From the NCBI RefSeq assembly GCF_964204645.1, contig NC_134027.1:2406485-2470484 (forward strand): a stretch of DNA of 64,000 nt, in the 5' to 3' direction. How positions within the stretch are numbered: position 1 is the first letter of the stretch; each line of letters begins with the position of its first letter. The stretch is from Tubulanus polymorphus (taxonomy: Eukaryota; Nemertea; Palaeonemertea; Tubulaniformes; Tubulanidae). The position numbers and the translations under genes were made by a program. Positions 21,726 to 35,500 of this stretch are shown piece by piece. Below the pieces are notes generated by a model. The model worked only from the letters and a program-made list of their open reading frames with translations. It did not search any database and was not told the DNA's origin.

Positions 21726-24700
21726 CACGTTTTGTAACATTTAAATAAAATAACTATTTTCAGTTATCGCTGTTTTTTTTCATATTGCCTCTGGGACTGA
21801 CTGAAGGCTGAGTATATGTATTTCAATGCATATTGATTCTGCGCAAGATATTTTTTATCCTACTCTACAGGTAGTGATACTATCCGCAACAAGCGTAAAA
21901 CCATGTGGTTACTATTTTTTCTCTACTTGCCAGTGGAGTACACCGTATACGCACTAATAAAAAACTATCATCAGATTACTTCGACATACATATCTACCTG
22001 TAGTAAGAAAAAATGTTACAAACTCAGAGGAAATTTCAATTGAATTAGATTTGTTCACGTACTGATAAGAGTTTTATTACCATTGGCAATAAAAAACGGG
22101 TTTTACGATATACTTAGACGCTGCGCCATGAATTAAGATATTGTATCATTATACATCACGACGCTGCGTCATGAATTGAGATATGGTATCATATATCATG
22201 TATACAATTTTGACCATGATATCCTATTCTATATGCTTTATTGCCGTCTTGGCCAACAAGATTTGCGGACGTCTTGCATAAGTCACTTCTCTGGTATGTC
22301 TGAGTCTCCTCTATATCATGATTACACCATATCGTGAAAAAATACATATGAAACCTTGTAAATTTCTTAATCATATAAAATCATTTGAAATGAAAAATAA
22401 ATTTACATATTCAATCAATAGTTTGTTTGAGAACGGGGCTTATTTTTGAGCGGGCAAAAGCTGATAGAGCACGGTCTGAAGACTCAATCACATATAACTC
22501 ACGATGTTTACCCAGCTGATGAGTATTACCTTCAACCACGATGAGTTAGGATCTGAAATACAAGTCTGCTTTCAATATTAACTCAACTCATTACAAACTG
22601 CTTCTACCTGTTGTAAATACAATTTCCTGTAAACGAGAAGTGTTAATCACTGACGTACACGGTCAAAAAGTTCTGCAAGAGGAACCTTCGCGATGCTTCA
22701 ATTACGACTACATCACAGTATAAGTTGTATCTTTCAATCAACCAGAAACTTGCAACAAACTCGCAAGAAAGTGATAACCCGAAGCTTACGTGCCCAGGAA
22801 TCGAGCTGCGAACGGAAAAATATTAGTTTATGACTTGTAAATGATGGTATATGTATTATTATCATATAGTTCTTATCCAAAATCTGGACATGATAAGTAG
22901 TACGAATAATAAACTGTTTTATCTGCATTTGTTTCATGATACATTTTATCCGGGTACGATTCATTAATGGCTAATCTGAAGGGGTTAATATAAATCACAG
23001 AAGAGAGTAGTTATTAGTGACCAGTATATTAACTGGGGTGTGGGCTGCATGGATTAGCTTCATGCAATTAATGTAATATCCTGTGAGGTAACTCTGAGCT
23101 GTATCGACGAATTAATGAAGAAACGTCGCGTTACGTTCGTTGTTTCATATATCCCTGTGGAGATTCAGACGACAAACTGCTGAGTCACACACCCCCGGCT
23201 CGCAGCCGCTGCAATAACGTCGATGAAGTGGCCCTTTCCCTACGTTCTCAGCCAACACGTGCTTCCTTCACATTCCATTATAAACATCCTGCATTTAATG
23301 AAACGTGAAAATGTGGCTAATTCCGGCACGTTTGGTGAGCACACCACTGTCCGCCTCAGTACCTCCCCACTGATGAGTCAACTGGTGTGGCGACATTCCT
23401 ACGATTCATAGTAGCGACTGGCATGCCCGTTATTTATGATGGATGGACGGAAAATTCAAATTCCGCGCAACTTTGACACTTGGTTTGTGTTTGACGATGT
23501 TAATGTCCCATAAAATGACTAATCCTAAGGCTAAAACTTGCATCTTTTGCAATTTATCGCGGCAGTGATGACGACGGCAGAGTCGCTAATTGAGATGTTT
23601 AAAAATGTTACAGCAACTTGTAGCGTCGGTTAATGATACTGTGGGGATTATCGAGACGTGATGCTCAATAATATTACTGTCACTGTCTGTGTTTTTCGAT
23701 AGCTATGTATTTATCTGTTTATTTGTCACTGGTATCGAGAAAATGACAATTTTTCCTCGGAAACGCGTCGATCTTTTCATCCGAATGTTAAAAATCGAGT
23801 AGTTACCTATTGCACTCAAACTGCTAGCTCGACGGCAGGTATACTATTGGTATCTTTCATAATAAATTTCCATAAGGGCTAATGGCGTGATCTATTCGCT
23901 AAAAGCTCGGATAAGAGATTCTTGTTCCAGATTGACGACGACTACCTGTGTAGAGAAGTGTCGTGCACTGTGAAATCGTGTTTCAGCTCTGTAAGAGCTT
24001 CCCGCAGAGTTACATCGCCGATTCGTGATTACATCGCAACGACCGACAACAACCCTGGGTGCTCCTGTCTGTTCGGTGTACAACTAAATCTTATAATTGG
24101 TGGAATTCGACTTGAAACATGAATCAAATTGAATTTGCCTCCAGCTAGTTGTCCGCGACGCGTATAATGTATTTTGCATCGGTGTTTTTATCTTCTGAAT
24201 ATTTACAGAGACGAGATTCGTTTTTACGACGTTTGCTTAGGAAAGACTTATTGAATTTATACGTGTATGTAAGCGTGTTAAAAAGGAAATAGGAGAAAGT
24301 CGCTTGTGTAAATACATCGAGTTCAAAATCATGTTCAGTTTGTTTTCGATGAACATCGTCTCCAACCAGACCGATACTAATAATATGTACCGCAATAACT
24401 TCCATTTAGGAATCCCAAAAAACATGAAACCAATAAACCTTATAAAAGTTTCTTTCTTAAGGATTAATCTCTAAGCAAATGACAATAAGAAGCGATTTTC
24501 GTGAATATGACGCGCGGGTAGAATTTCATCTATCTTCAAGCGATGTCTTATCTGTCAGTATCCGATGCGTGGTAAGGTGATAAAACGGGAAGGTAATACA
24601 CGTAAATTATCATCAACAAGGTGAAGCGATGTGAATGTAAATTGTTAGTAAAGCAACCTGTAAACTTTAGTTACACATTCAATATCAGCTTCAACTCATT

Positions 24701-25040
24701 GATAGATGAGATCAAACGTATAATTCTTCAATTTTCTGACACCTTCCACCACCGTACCCGATTACTTTAAGATTCTTAGATTGCAGTTATCCCCGCTGTT
24801 ATATCGCGTTACCTTCTCCACTCTCACAAGGTCATACAAGTGGCCAATAACTATCAAATATCACGAGTCTTACATTCGAAGTTGTTCTGTAAGGGGTTTT
24901 TTATGGATTTCTTCGCACATAGAACTAAATGAACTGCTATGTATCAAAGCCTGTATAAAGAATTAACCAAAAACTTTGAAAAATATTCACGAATTACAAA
25001 TAAAAACAATATATATTCAATCTCAGCGTATTTATGTCGT
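21726..25040. other. Intergenic DNA between the two SINE-like copies
   Basis: No gene is recognised. There is a two-copy 43-bp duplication at 22117-22199. The remaining open frames are short, start at non-ATG codons or lack any family signature. AT-rich sequence with scattered short inverted repeats is all I can see. Confidence 0.4.
22117..22199. repeat. Direct duplication, 43-bp unit, two copies
   Basis: GACGCTGCGCCATGAATTAAG at 22117 is repeated as GACGCTGCGTCATGAATTGAG from 22160. Both are followed by ATAT(T/G)GTATCAT, so the period is 43 bp and the copies differ at a handful of positions. There is no coding context. Confidence 0.7.
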
Positions 25041-25166
25041 AGGGCTCGAACTCGGAACCTCGGGTCTTGGTCGTGCGAGGTGACCGTTCTACCGACTCGG
25101 CCACGCTGACCGTACGATCGGACGTCCACATGACTGAACCTCGTCAATGACGTCATGACCGAGTCG
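25041..25166 (-). mobile_element. SINE-like repeat, copy 2 (tRNA-like segment on the minus strand)
   Basis: On the minus strand the order is a leader (CGACTCGGTCATGACGTCAT, then GAGGTTCAGTCATGTG), a GTCAGCG start, an A box TGGCCGAGTCGG that fits the tRNA consensus, a central part, and a B-box-like GAGTTCGAGCCC. This is the better preserved of the two copies in the window. A functional tRNA gene is unlikely because the arms do not pair well and the sequence before the A box is conserved between copies, as expected of a composite SINE. The part after the B box differs from copy 1. Confidence 0.7.
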
Positions 25167-25606
25167 GTATCAGTGAACTTGCATAACGTTTTAAAACTTG
25201 AACGCGTTTATTAGTAATCATTTCTACGCATCGGTCGAAATAGAGAAATTCTTTAAATGGCAAATTCAAGCTTCTTCGATGTTTCTGACAATCATCCACA
25301 ACACCGACTCGTTAATCAGAGGTCTAGTAATGAGGAAAATGATAAAACTGACGATGAGAATGATAAGAAACTGCGAGGTTTTTATCAGTTATGGACGGTT
25401 TGTCGGTGTTCTACACGTAGTTTATTGATATCTCGTTTTTTCCCTGTCTAACGGTTTCGTGTATGTGTTTAATCTGACGGATACTGAACCAAACACTCGT
25501 TCTTGTATTACCAGATAAACCGCGCTACTCTACGTGTATTATACGTAATGTAACTGTCTGTAAATTCATCACAATTCTCGTTCAGCGTGATCTACCTGAA
25601 TTCCCG

Positions 25607-26529
25607 TCCAGCATGCACGATCTACCTTTAATTCCCGTCCAGCATGCACGATCTACCTTTAATTCCCGTCCAGCATGCACGATCTACCTTTAATTCCCGT
25701 CCGGCATGCACGATCTACCTGAATTCCCGTCCAGCATGCACGATCTACCTTTAATTCCCGTCCAGCATGCACGATCTACCTGAATTCCCGCCCAGCATGC
25801 ACGATCTACCTGAATTCCCGTCCGGCATGCACGATCTACCTTTAATTCCCGTCCGGCATGCACGATCTACCTGAATTCCCGCCCAGCATGCGCGATCTAC
25901 CTGAATTCCCGCCCAGCATGCACGATCTACCTGAATTCCCGCCCGGCATGCACGATCTACCTGAATTCCCGTCCAGCATGCACGATCTACCTTTAATTCC
26001 CGTCCAGCATGCACGATCTACCTTTAATTCCCGTCCGGCATGCACGATCTACCTGAATTCCCGTCCAGCATGCACGATCTACCTTTAATTCCCGTCCAGC
26101 ATGCACGATCTACCTGAATTCCCGCCCAGCATGCACGATCTACCTTTAATTCCCGTCCGGCATGCACGATCTACCTTTAATTCCCGTCCGGCATGCACGA
26201 TCTACCTGAATTCCCGCCCAGCATGCGCGATCTACCTGAATTCCCGCCCAGCATGCACGATCTACCTGAATTCCCGCCCGGCATGCACGATCTACCTGAA
26301 TTCCCGTCCAGCATGCACGATCTACCTGAATTCCCGTCCAGCATGCACGATCTACCTTTAATTCCCGTCCAGCATGCACGATCTACCTTTAATTCCCGTC
26401 CGGCATGCACGATCTACCTTTAATTCCCGTCCGGCATGCACGATCTACCTTTAATTCCCGTCCAGCATGCACGATCTACCTTAATTCCCGTCCAGCATGC
26501 ACGATCTACCTTTAATTCCCGTCCAGCAT
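25607..26529. repeat. Minisatellite of 30/31-bp units, about 30 copies
   Basis: The unit is GCATGCACGATCTACCT followed by either GAATTC or TTTAATTC and then CCGTCC or CCGCCC, so units are 30 or 31 bp. Variant positions are GTCC/GCCC, CCA/CCG before GCATGC, and one GCATGCGCG form. The order of variants from about 25.79 to 26.02 kb recurs with small changes at 26.11-26.44 kb. The rare GCATGCGCG unit appears at 25886 and again at 26221, an offset of 335 bp or 11 units, so the array has grown by segmental duplication. Open frames across it exist only because most units are 30 bp. There are no spacers, so it is not a CRISPR array. Confidence 0.95.
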
Positions 26530-29500
26530 GACCTCCCTAGCCGTAGATTGAAAAAGCTACATTTTGTGTAGAGAAATTATTGCGTCGCTGGGCCCTCCTA
26601 AAATATTACAATTTTGGTCGTTAAAACTATCCTGATGCATTTTAAACGGAAGTATTATGCTGTATGAATTGTGCAGATTGTTCGCTCTATAAATCTAGCC
26701 ACGCAATAATCTCTTTTCATTTTTTTGTGTCTGCTTAGGTTGGATGGATATTTGGATTTATTGGCGACAAGCGCGCAACTAAATATCCGTTGTTATTATG
26801 GCAACCTTTGACATTCGATAGCGCAGTTTCGCAGGTGTAAATGATAGACCGGTTCACACATTAGTTTTACACTGAAATTTTCTATTTTTCTCGTGATTAA
26901 CGACGAATACGACTAATAAAGCATTTATTTTGATGATAATATTATTGTAAGCGTTTTTTTCTTGTCATGAATGTATTTTATAGAATACGAATGTGGAGTA
27001 ATTTTTGTGGTAATTTTAGTCGTAGATTTGCCTCCATCACCTCATTTCCCTACTGGAATGACTATCAAATAATCTGACAGGATTTAGTCGGGTCGTTTTA
27101 GTGAAATTATTTTATAAACTCTTCGCCGGTTTTTCGCCGACGCTTAAGCCCCGAATAATAACGAGTATTTGACACTCAATTTATACAAGTTCTATCCTTT
27201 AATCAGCTATTTTCCTGTTTGTTGAATCGCGGCTTAATTGGAATGAAATTCAGCCGCCGATCTGTTGCTTCGCCGAAGCTGTTTGTTGACAGTTTCAGCG
27301 CTGGAATTGTCACATCGGAAACATTCACACAAACATATCGATATCATACGAAATGGGAAAATATCGAGGCAGTTTTTACACTATTATTATTTGCCCGTTG
27401 ATATGAATAAAATATTTGAATTATTAAAGAAAGACTGTTTCGTTTAGAAAAAAGATTTGTTTGCACAAAGGTTCACTATTACCAAGCCGCGTTATAAACA
27501 ACAGCAGCGAACACGCATTCAGGCGAATTCCTATGAAAATACTTATAATCCGTAGGAAGATATTTTTCCCGAGACTTCTGGTGATCTGCTTAATCTTGCA
27601 CGATTGGTTCTCGGGAGATGTCTTATCGTAGATAGATATACATACGAATAAGCCTGTGTAGAAATAGCGTTGTATATAGCGAGGTCGGGAGAGCAACGGA
27701 ACCAACAAGCATTAATGAAAGCAATTAATACCCTTAATCCCTATGGAAACTATGAATTAAATTCTTACATCGAACAAATGAGGGCGGGAGTAACTGGGTA
27801 TCTAGTTTAGCAAATCTCTCCTGATGTAGATTGTAATCGGAATCAGCCATTAGAGGTATCAGGAATATATATGAGTCTTCAACTGATTGGAAACAACGGT
27901 TACTCAGATAACAGGGATATGCATATATATAGGTCTTTAGATGGGTTGACCTTCAGACACTGTCAAAACGCATCGTATCGTGCTAGAGTTTTCATTCAAG
28001 ATCGAATTCAAAATAGCGAAAAGAGATATTTCGAATCCGACCAGTGACGTATAGAAGACTGGATGTATAAAGGTTAATGACTTCATGTCTAATTAACTGG
28101 TCGGTTTCATGACAAACTGTAACAGCGATATTCGATATACGACAACCGAAACGACTCATTTAATCCTGCATGTTCTGATTTAATGTAGCGGGACTTGAAA
28201 ATGTGCGCAATTAAAATGATTTTTATTACCACTGAGTCTGATGGATCGGACTGTTATATTGAAAAGCGATAGTCCAAATAGGCGCCACTTCGATGGTATC
28301 GTTACTACGATATGTTTCCATGGGATTACTGTACAAATTTGTTCTGTAGATGAATCGGCGAGCCGTATAAAATATTAATAAAAACAGACAATTTAGTTCG
28401 ATTACGAGTATAGGAATTTTTACGGGTAGTTCACGTGTTACGAGCGGTTAGAAATTAGATATTTCAATGGGTCGCTAATGAGTGATATTCGTGTTGAATT
28501 TTCTGAATAATTCATCGATATAGTAAATCGAGGCACGCCGCTAATTCGTGTTATTATATTTTGAAGTGTGTGAAATACGCAACAAGTTTCCCTTTTCCCA
28601 TCTGAAAATAGTTTTTCCCACAGATCGCTGACGCCGATTCAGCTCTACCGTGATAATAATTGAGTAATTTGTATAAGAAACTACAGATTTATGTGTATAT
28701 AATATATTTCCCTAGTTTTACTGGTCTCCTCATATCGATTGCGTGGTCAGATATCCAGACATCTATCTCGCAATGTCGACTGCCTTAGTTTCTTATACAG
28801 TTCGACCTTGAGAACTCGTACGAACTAACATTCTTTTTTTTAAATAATGAATATCATCTCTCTTGTAATAATCACCGTGTACAAACGTGTCTGCGAATAT
28901 GTCGCTACTTAACTGGTTTTCGCGAGAGAATAAGGCTGAATCTTCCTTTTTGATTTACACTTGAATAGATATGAGTTGTGATATTCTCGGAGCAGACTCG
29001 CTCTCGGCGGACACTTCATATCACGTATAGCAACAGTAATTTTTAAAGGAAAGCGCATCCACTGTTTGAAAACATCCCTCCAACCATCTATTCGACATTA
29101 TTCATGTTTTTCCAATCCCCGTCGCTTCTTCGGTAAATATGAAATCGTGACGCGGATTATTATGATAGATGAAAGGATCAGAATCGAGCAAATATACAAA
29201 ATGACCGCACAATATTTGCATATAATTGTTTCTAATAATAAAATGATCGGTAGAATTTTGAGAACAATTTGAATACAAGGCATCAACATGGATGAAAGAA
29301 CTCACAAACACAGTCGAATGTTAAGAGTTACTGTCAAAAAGAATCCGTCACAATTCGTTAATTGTTTTACAGTTTTACAGTACGTGAGTCACATAGAACG
29401 TGCCTGCGTGCTTTGCCGTAATTTTCCCGAGGAATGAAAAACGTTAAAACTCTGTATGTGACACTGGGGGTAATTGCCCCTATCATTAGCTTCTATTAAA

Positions 29501-32500
29501 CGACTCGTGGTGCGCGGTGTGTGCGATTCTAACGGAAGTTTTTAAGTAAAACGAACGACGTTTGATGCAAATTCTCATGAATTTCATGCCCATTTTACGG
29601 TAACGGAATGTTAATGTTTTGGGTGCAACAGTAACGTAATGCCTCAAGAGATAATTTGCTGAGTCATTCACCTTCCTTGAAAAATGTAAAACGGGGACCT
29701 CATCAGTGATTTGATTAGCATCAATTTTCATGCGTAGATAAATCAATTATTCACCAGCTCTGTCTCAACCGACTGACCTCCGCCGCAAAAAATCGACGAC
29801 CTAATGATATTTCATCTAGGAAAAAGCTACGTCAGATGTGACATCGGACAGATTTCAATTTACAAAATGGCATAAACAGCGCGCGCTGTGGGTGTGGAAT
29901 TTGCGTTAAAGCCTTTCGTTTAGCCTTGGACCTCCCCGTCGCGTGAGTCAGCCGTACGGAAGACCAGCGCGATAAATCATGACGGACTTGTCAAACTTGG
30001 TGACTGTATCTGTGATCAGGGGATGCAGAGGAAAGATGAAATCGGCATCTGTAACGCTGTTGCATTCTCATGGATGTGTCATGAGGGAATCATTAAGGAT
30101 GTCGATGTAACATTGGTTTTTAATTCTCTAGTTTTTCCTCTTTCTATCCGCTTTCTGTTAGTTATCTGTTTGCTAGACTACTTATTAGTATTCGCTTCTG
30201 TGGACAGCAGTAATAATTTAGGATTTTCTGACTAAGGCATATAGCGTTATTCAAATATTATGTCGATAGTTTGATAAAACAGATGCAACTCAAAATGAAA
30301 TATGCATTTCATGAAACTGTACTGGAGCACAGGGAAGAATTCTGAATGGTGTTGTCGATGTCTGTCCTGGCTTTGTATGGGGACAACTTGCGATTATTTA
30401 TCGTTCTAGTCGAACTGACAATTTGCAGTCCCAGTGGTATCATGTTCCTCGCGGCTAGACAACAATATGGAGGCAATAATGACCAGAAGCTACAATAGTC
30501 ATGTTCGAACCTTCTCCAGTTAATTAGTTTGCCATTTCCAAAGACATCTCTCTTCTCGCAGTAGAACCGATCCCTGGCTTATGACTAAGACCAACGTAAG
30601 TTCAATGAATAGTTCACACAATTCGTTGTTCTTTGAAGGTTTGGGGTCCGATTTTTCGCCTTTGATCCATATTCCGGAGAGCTTAAAGTGAATCGTAATT
30701 TACCATATTCCCATGATAGAACACGTTTTGCCACGTGGCCCAAGGAATAATTATGATGAATATAGATAATTGATTTAGTTTCAGAGTAGTATTAGATGGC
30801 TTCGCGTATGTCTTAATTACTAAGCATGGAACATAATTGCGGTTATATCCTTGCTAATCGTCATAATGACCATATGCTATTGAATCCGTTTACAAAACAA
30901 AATATTCGTCGTTCTAACCCTTTTTCCATAGGACTTACTTAGAATAACCTTGTAAAAACGGTATCGTCTCGTGGGTGGTCGGGTATAGATTAGTACTGGT
31001 ATTGAAAGTGTTCATGTCAAAGTTAATAAATTAGTATTGATTATCAGTAACTTCATCATTCACTTCCTCAATATCCCAATTTAAACGCTCATTTTGCGCA
31101 AATTGTCATCGATTAATCTGATAGCAATTTAGTGTCGTTGAAAGCCGAATAAAAAATACTCACATTGATCTCTATTCGTGCCGTGAGAAAAAAACCGCTA
31201 TTATATATCGCTTTATGAAATTTTTGCCGACACGAAACGAACGGCGACCAGTTAACACGACCAGTGACGAATGTCACTGAGGTTACTTAGAACAATGTCA
31301 ATAACGTAACTTATTGATCAAAGTAGTATTACTAGATGGGCTATTGATAAGTTTATACTTGTTCATTGATATCTATCAATGCTTATCAATAGTGTGTGAA
31401 TCGGAGCTTTACAGCACGAAATTGCTTCATTAATGAAGTTACATTTATTGGTTTCATTTACAGCAGTACCGATATTTTTCCCTGATATAAAAACCCAGAT
31501 TACCTTCTCCCCGCATTCAGTCGCTAATAGCGTTGCTTTTTAGAATCGATGGCCGTCGATTCGAGATACGGAACCTTGGAAAGTTGTTTATTCATCAAAT
31601 TGCCAAAATAGACGCTTCGATATAAATCTGGTCGAGATTCTAAGGATCAGGATAAGAATGAGTGTCCCGGAATGCAATTTCAATTTGCATAGCTTTCACA
31701 TGAAAGATAGATTAAACTCGTGATCTGTGACAGTCCGAGTCAAACGAAATAGTCATTTGATAGTATTAGTTTCTCTATAATGTCATTACTAAACACGGAT
31801 TAAGACCATCGACGTCTGTAATGTTCAATTCAATATCCATCTCGCTACAGTCGTAGAAGTTAACGAAGACGATGCAGCTATCAGAGACAGTCTGGCTCAG
31901 TATTCACTTGTTTAGCATTTCTAAGACGATTTCTACCTCAAGAATATGATTTAAGAAGTTTGAGGCGTTTTTTATAATTACGATTGAGACTTTGTTGATA
32001 TTTTGTCGGTTAAGGGGCTAACGCGGTTGTGTATAAGTTCAATTGCGTGTCTAAAGAATCTAAAGGTTTCGTTGCGTATGAAAATATCTTAAGTGGATAA
32101 CTCAGGTGTCAGTATATTTACTGGTTAGTGGTGTAAGAGATATGGTTTTGTATCTGAAGGAGAATTCTGTCGGATAAGCGAACCAGATATCAGCGACTTG
32201 TAGCCGCAGGAAACGGGGAGGGTACATTTTCGCCCGTAAAGTGGTTCGTGTGTGTGTGTGTTGGGGTATATTATCGAGTTGTTTGGTGGTGTTGCACACA
32301 ATGAGTCATAAAGGAATCCGCTCTTAGTCCTACAGGTGCACACAAATTACTCATAGTACCATCTTCTGGAATGAACCGAATTGATTTTCGCTGCAAGGTT
32401 GTTGCCGGCACTGATGATGACATCGTTTTCCGAGAGGATGGGATTCGTCGCCGAGTTTGAAATGTAGTGTCACATCTTATTTGTAAAGTAGTGGGGGATT

Positions 32501-35500
32501 ATCTGGGATTATTGGTGAATGGTGTGTCGTGACGAGGTTCTTCTCCGATTGGCTTCAGATTCCGCACCGGGCAACTGTTGATGACTTATATTGCAGGTGG
32601 TTTTCGCTAGGTTGAAGAGTATATGACGCGCTCTGTGGCCCCTCTTTAATGAGGTATCACTTCACGTAGACTTGTCAGCTTCGTGATCAAACGGTTCAAA
32701 AACTACAACCGAACGGATGGAGAAAAAACGAATTTCAGTGTAGCAACACTTGAGTGGTTTGCAATACCATTGGTCTGAGTAGTTTGTGTTGAATCTGGAA
32801 TTAGCTGGCATATGCTTTGAGTGGTTTTGAGATTTTGAGATATGGTACATTTATAGATAAAAGATAGCTGGCAGTTTGTTAATATCGATATTTCTGACTC
32901 AGCAACTTTGGGTAGGTTTTATCTTTTACGTCGGTACATTAAATAGAAATTCCTTCGTTGAATTGTATCGAGTTTTACAAAACTCGAGAACGAGAATACG
33001 TCTTGAAAAGTAATACAGCAAACGGGGAAGCAAAGATTCAGCTTCGATTGTGAAAAATTCAATTTAACGTAGTTTAATCATTAATTTGATTCCCATTACA
33101 GAATGCTTAGAAACGTCGTGTTTCCGATGTTTGGTCGTGTTTCCGATTGTATTACTGTTTTATCTGACAGGTTTTCCTCTAATCGTTGAATAATGTTAAT
33201 GTCCTCGTCTACAGTTCGATTAAATACAATTCGGTTTTTCTGTCGAATGTCGAGGTTATTTAGTGCGACCGATATCAAATTTACTCGGTGTCAAGTAATG
33301 AAACATTCACGAATTCGTAAAAGCACGCGAGATTATGAGATATTGGCGACAAAAATTCTGCTGCACTATATAGTCAGTAAGATCGGGGGAACTCGCAGCG
33401 AACAACTTCGAAATTACTGAATTTCATGGTATTTTCATCTTGACATTTCGTTTTGTGGATAAATTGCTGCACTTGATTTTGTGTCAATCCGATTCGCTTT
33501 TGCTACTTTGCTTCCAACAGACGAACGACATTCCCTTCGGGCGGGTTTTTGTCAAGCGCGCACAGACTGATCTAGAGAGAGAGGAGAGAGAGGAGAGAGA
33601 GTTATATCGTACATCACCGAACATCAAGATGCTACGCTCTCACGTCATACACGATATCGACTGTTTCTATCATTGCTTAAAAACATGCGTCTCATGCGTT
33701 AATTGGACTTTTATGGCTGTTATATCCGCGCGCAAATCATATCTAACCGCGATAAAATCTGCCGTCGGGTTCCTGCCATCTGACCAATTTAGATATTGTA
33801 CCGTTTTTCATTTGTCTGATCTCGCCAACACCAGAGAGTCGTACAGTCGTAAGTTCCCATAGATTTCTCCTGGGTAATTTCCTATCCAATTTTGGGAAAC
33901 CTTTTTTTAAAGCTTATTCATTCATGCTTTGCTTCTCTTAGAATAATAAACCGAACGCGTATTCCGACGTAGATGATAGAACTTCCGTCTCTCGGCGGGC
34001 GAAACCTTCTAAACAAACGATATGACCAAAAACATGGAATCAGCTGAATCCCTTGAAGCTATTATCGGCGAATCTGGTCAGCACGTGTTGATCATATTTT
34101 TGGGGCCTCGATCTTGACACGAAGAAGATTCCGAGGTGACTCACCGAGAACCAAGAAAAATAAATCTCTGGGATTGAGCTTCATCGAACTCCGACATCAA
34201 CAAATAAATCGGTTTAATCCCGGCAGTCGGTGAAATATCGAGCTAGTTATTGACCGCGTTACCTGCAACGTCTTCTCTTTCATTCTGAATCATTTTTACA
34301 CTCGATGATATTTTCGGCAAAAAGTTCGTATTTTTGATAACGCGAAGGATTTCTCGTTTGCTCTCTCTCTCTCCTTCTCAGCTATCACTTCAGCATTCAC
34401 GCTTCACTAGACATTATTAGCGATATCACATTCGGGTTCAATGAATTTCAACCGTAAGATTGCTTTTGAATGTTCGGTTTGCTGAAATCAGTTTGATTAA
34501 TCAAGCTGTCTTTACTCAGGGAGGGGTGAATCATCTTTCCGTATTGATGCAGGGTTGTGCACTCTACAAGTTGCCGCCAAGGCAATCTTTTAATCACGCA
34601 CTCTATTAATCTTTCTCATTGTTGAACCCGTAAGGATTCGCGATTCGTCCCGCCCTGAAGTTTTTCTGCGTTAAGTCTCGATATTCGACACGTACACCTA
34701 ATCACCCTGTTCCGTTTAGATGTGAGCATGACTCACGGGCGCACTCTCAACTGTCGGAAATCTCAGTCCAGCGGCGATGCGGGGACACAAGGGTCGGTAA
34801 TTAACTCAGAGTCGATTCAGTAATAGTCCACGTCACAAACCCCCGATATCTGTCTGATGTGACATTCGATTGTGATCTATCATCGCTGAAACCAGTTGCT
34901 CATCGAAAATAAATACATCGTATCCGCTTGGCACATACAATCTACATCCAGTACGGCTGATGTTGATTTTCTTTCGGTAGAAATTCTTCTTATAGAAACT
35001 TATTTTTCATAAAGTTTCGGGTTGTTTTATATAAAGCTTTCGTTTTGCCTCTCGGGCACATCAGTCGGAATGGTTTCGGGTTATTATGCATTATGGAATA
35101 TTTCACTTAAACGCTGGCCGCCCACAATTACTTGTTGCCTCACGAGGCATCAAATATTTAGCTTTTAAAAGTCGAAAGTGCGCCGGATTTACTCCAGGTA
35201 TAGTCTCCATCAAGTGCTGTTGTCTTTGAGAGAAACATGAATATTTATCATTGCGTGAGTTGTGGCCTCTTTGAACATGTCAATTCCAAAGTCATTGCCA
35301 TTACGACAAGGCTTTATAAATTGTTATGTAGATGAAAATACCGTCGGACAATTATATACACCTCGCATATTTCTGATGGAAAATTGGTTTGTATTGTTGT
35401 TTTGGTTGTTCATGTCCACGGTATAAAAAAGACAGCGTGATCAAGTCGAGACAAGGCTGAACGGTAATTGGTATTTATTAATACCGTCGCCAGTCTCATC

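Noticed and set aside
23370-23395. Hammerhead-like CTGATGAGTC followed by GGCGAC
   Set aside because: The stem II strands could pair, but the required GAAA directly after is absent (ATTC instead), and no stem I/III partners are visible.
25041-25166. Genuine tRNA gene on the minus strand
   Set aside because: A and B boxes are tRNA-like, but acceptor and anticodon arms do not pair well, and the sequence ahead of the A box is shared with a second copy, which fits a SINE.
25607-26529. CRISPR-like array or repetitive protein gene (repeating MHDLPEFPP-type peptides)
   Set aside because: Units are contiguous with no spacers, the host is eukaryotic, and open frames occur on both strands in several phases only because most units are 30 bp long.
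33440-33862. 140-codon open frame on the plus strand
   Set aside because: It begins at TTG, crosses a GA-rich simple repeat, and has no domain, signal peptide or exon partners. The length is within chance for a window this size.
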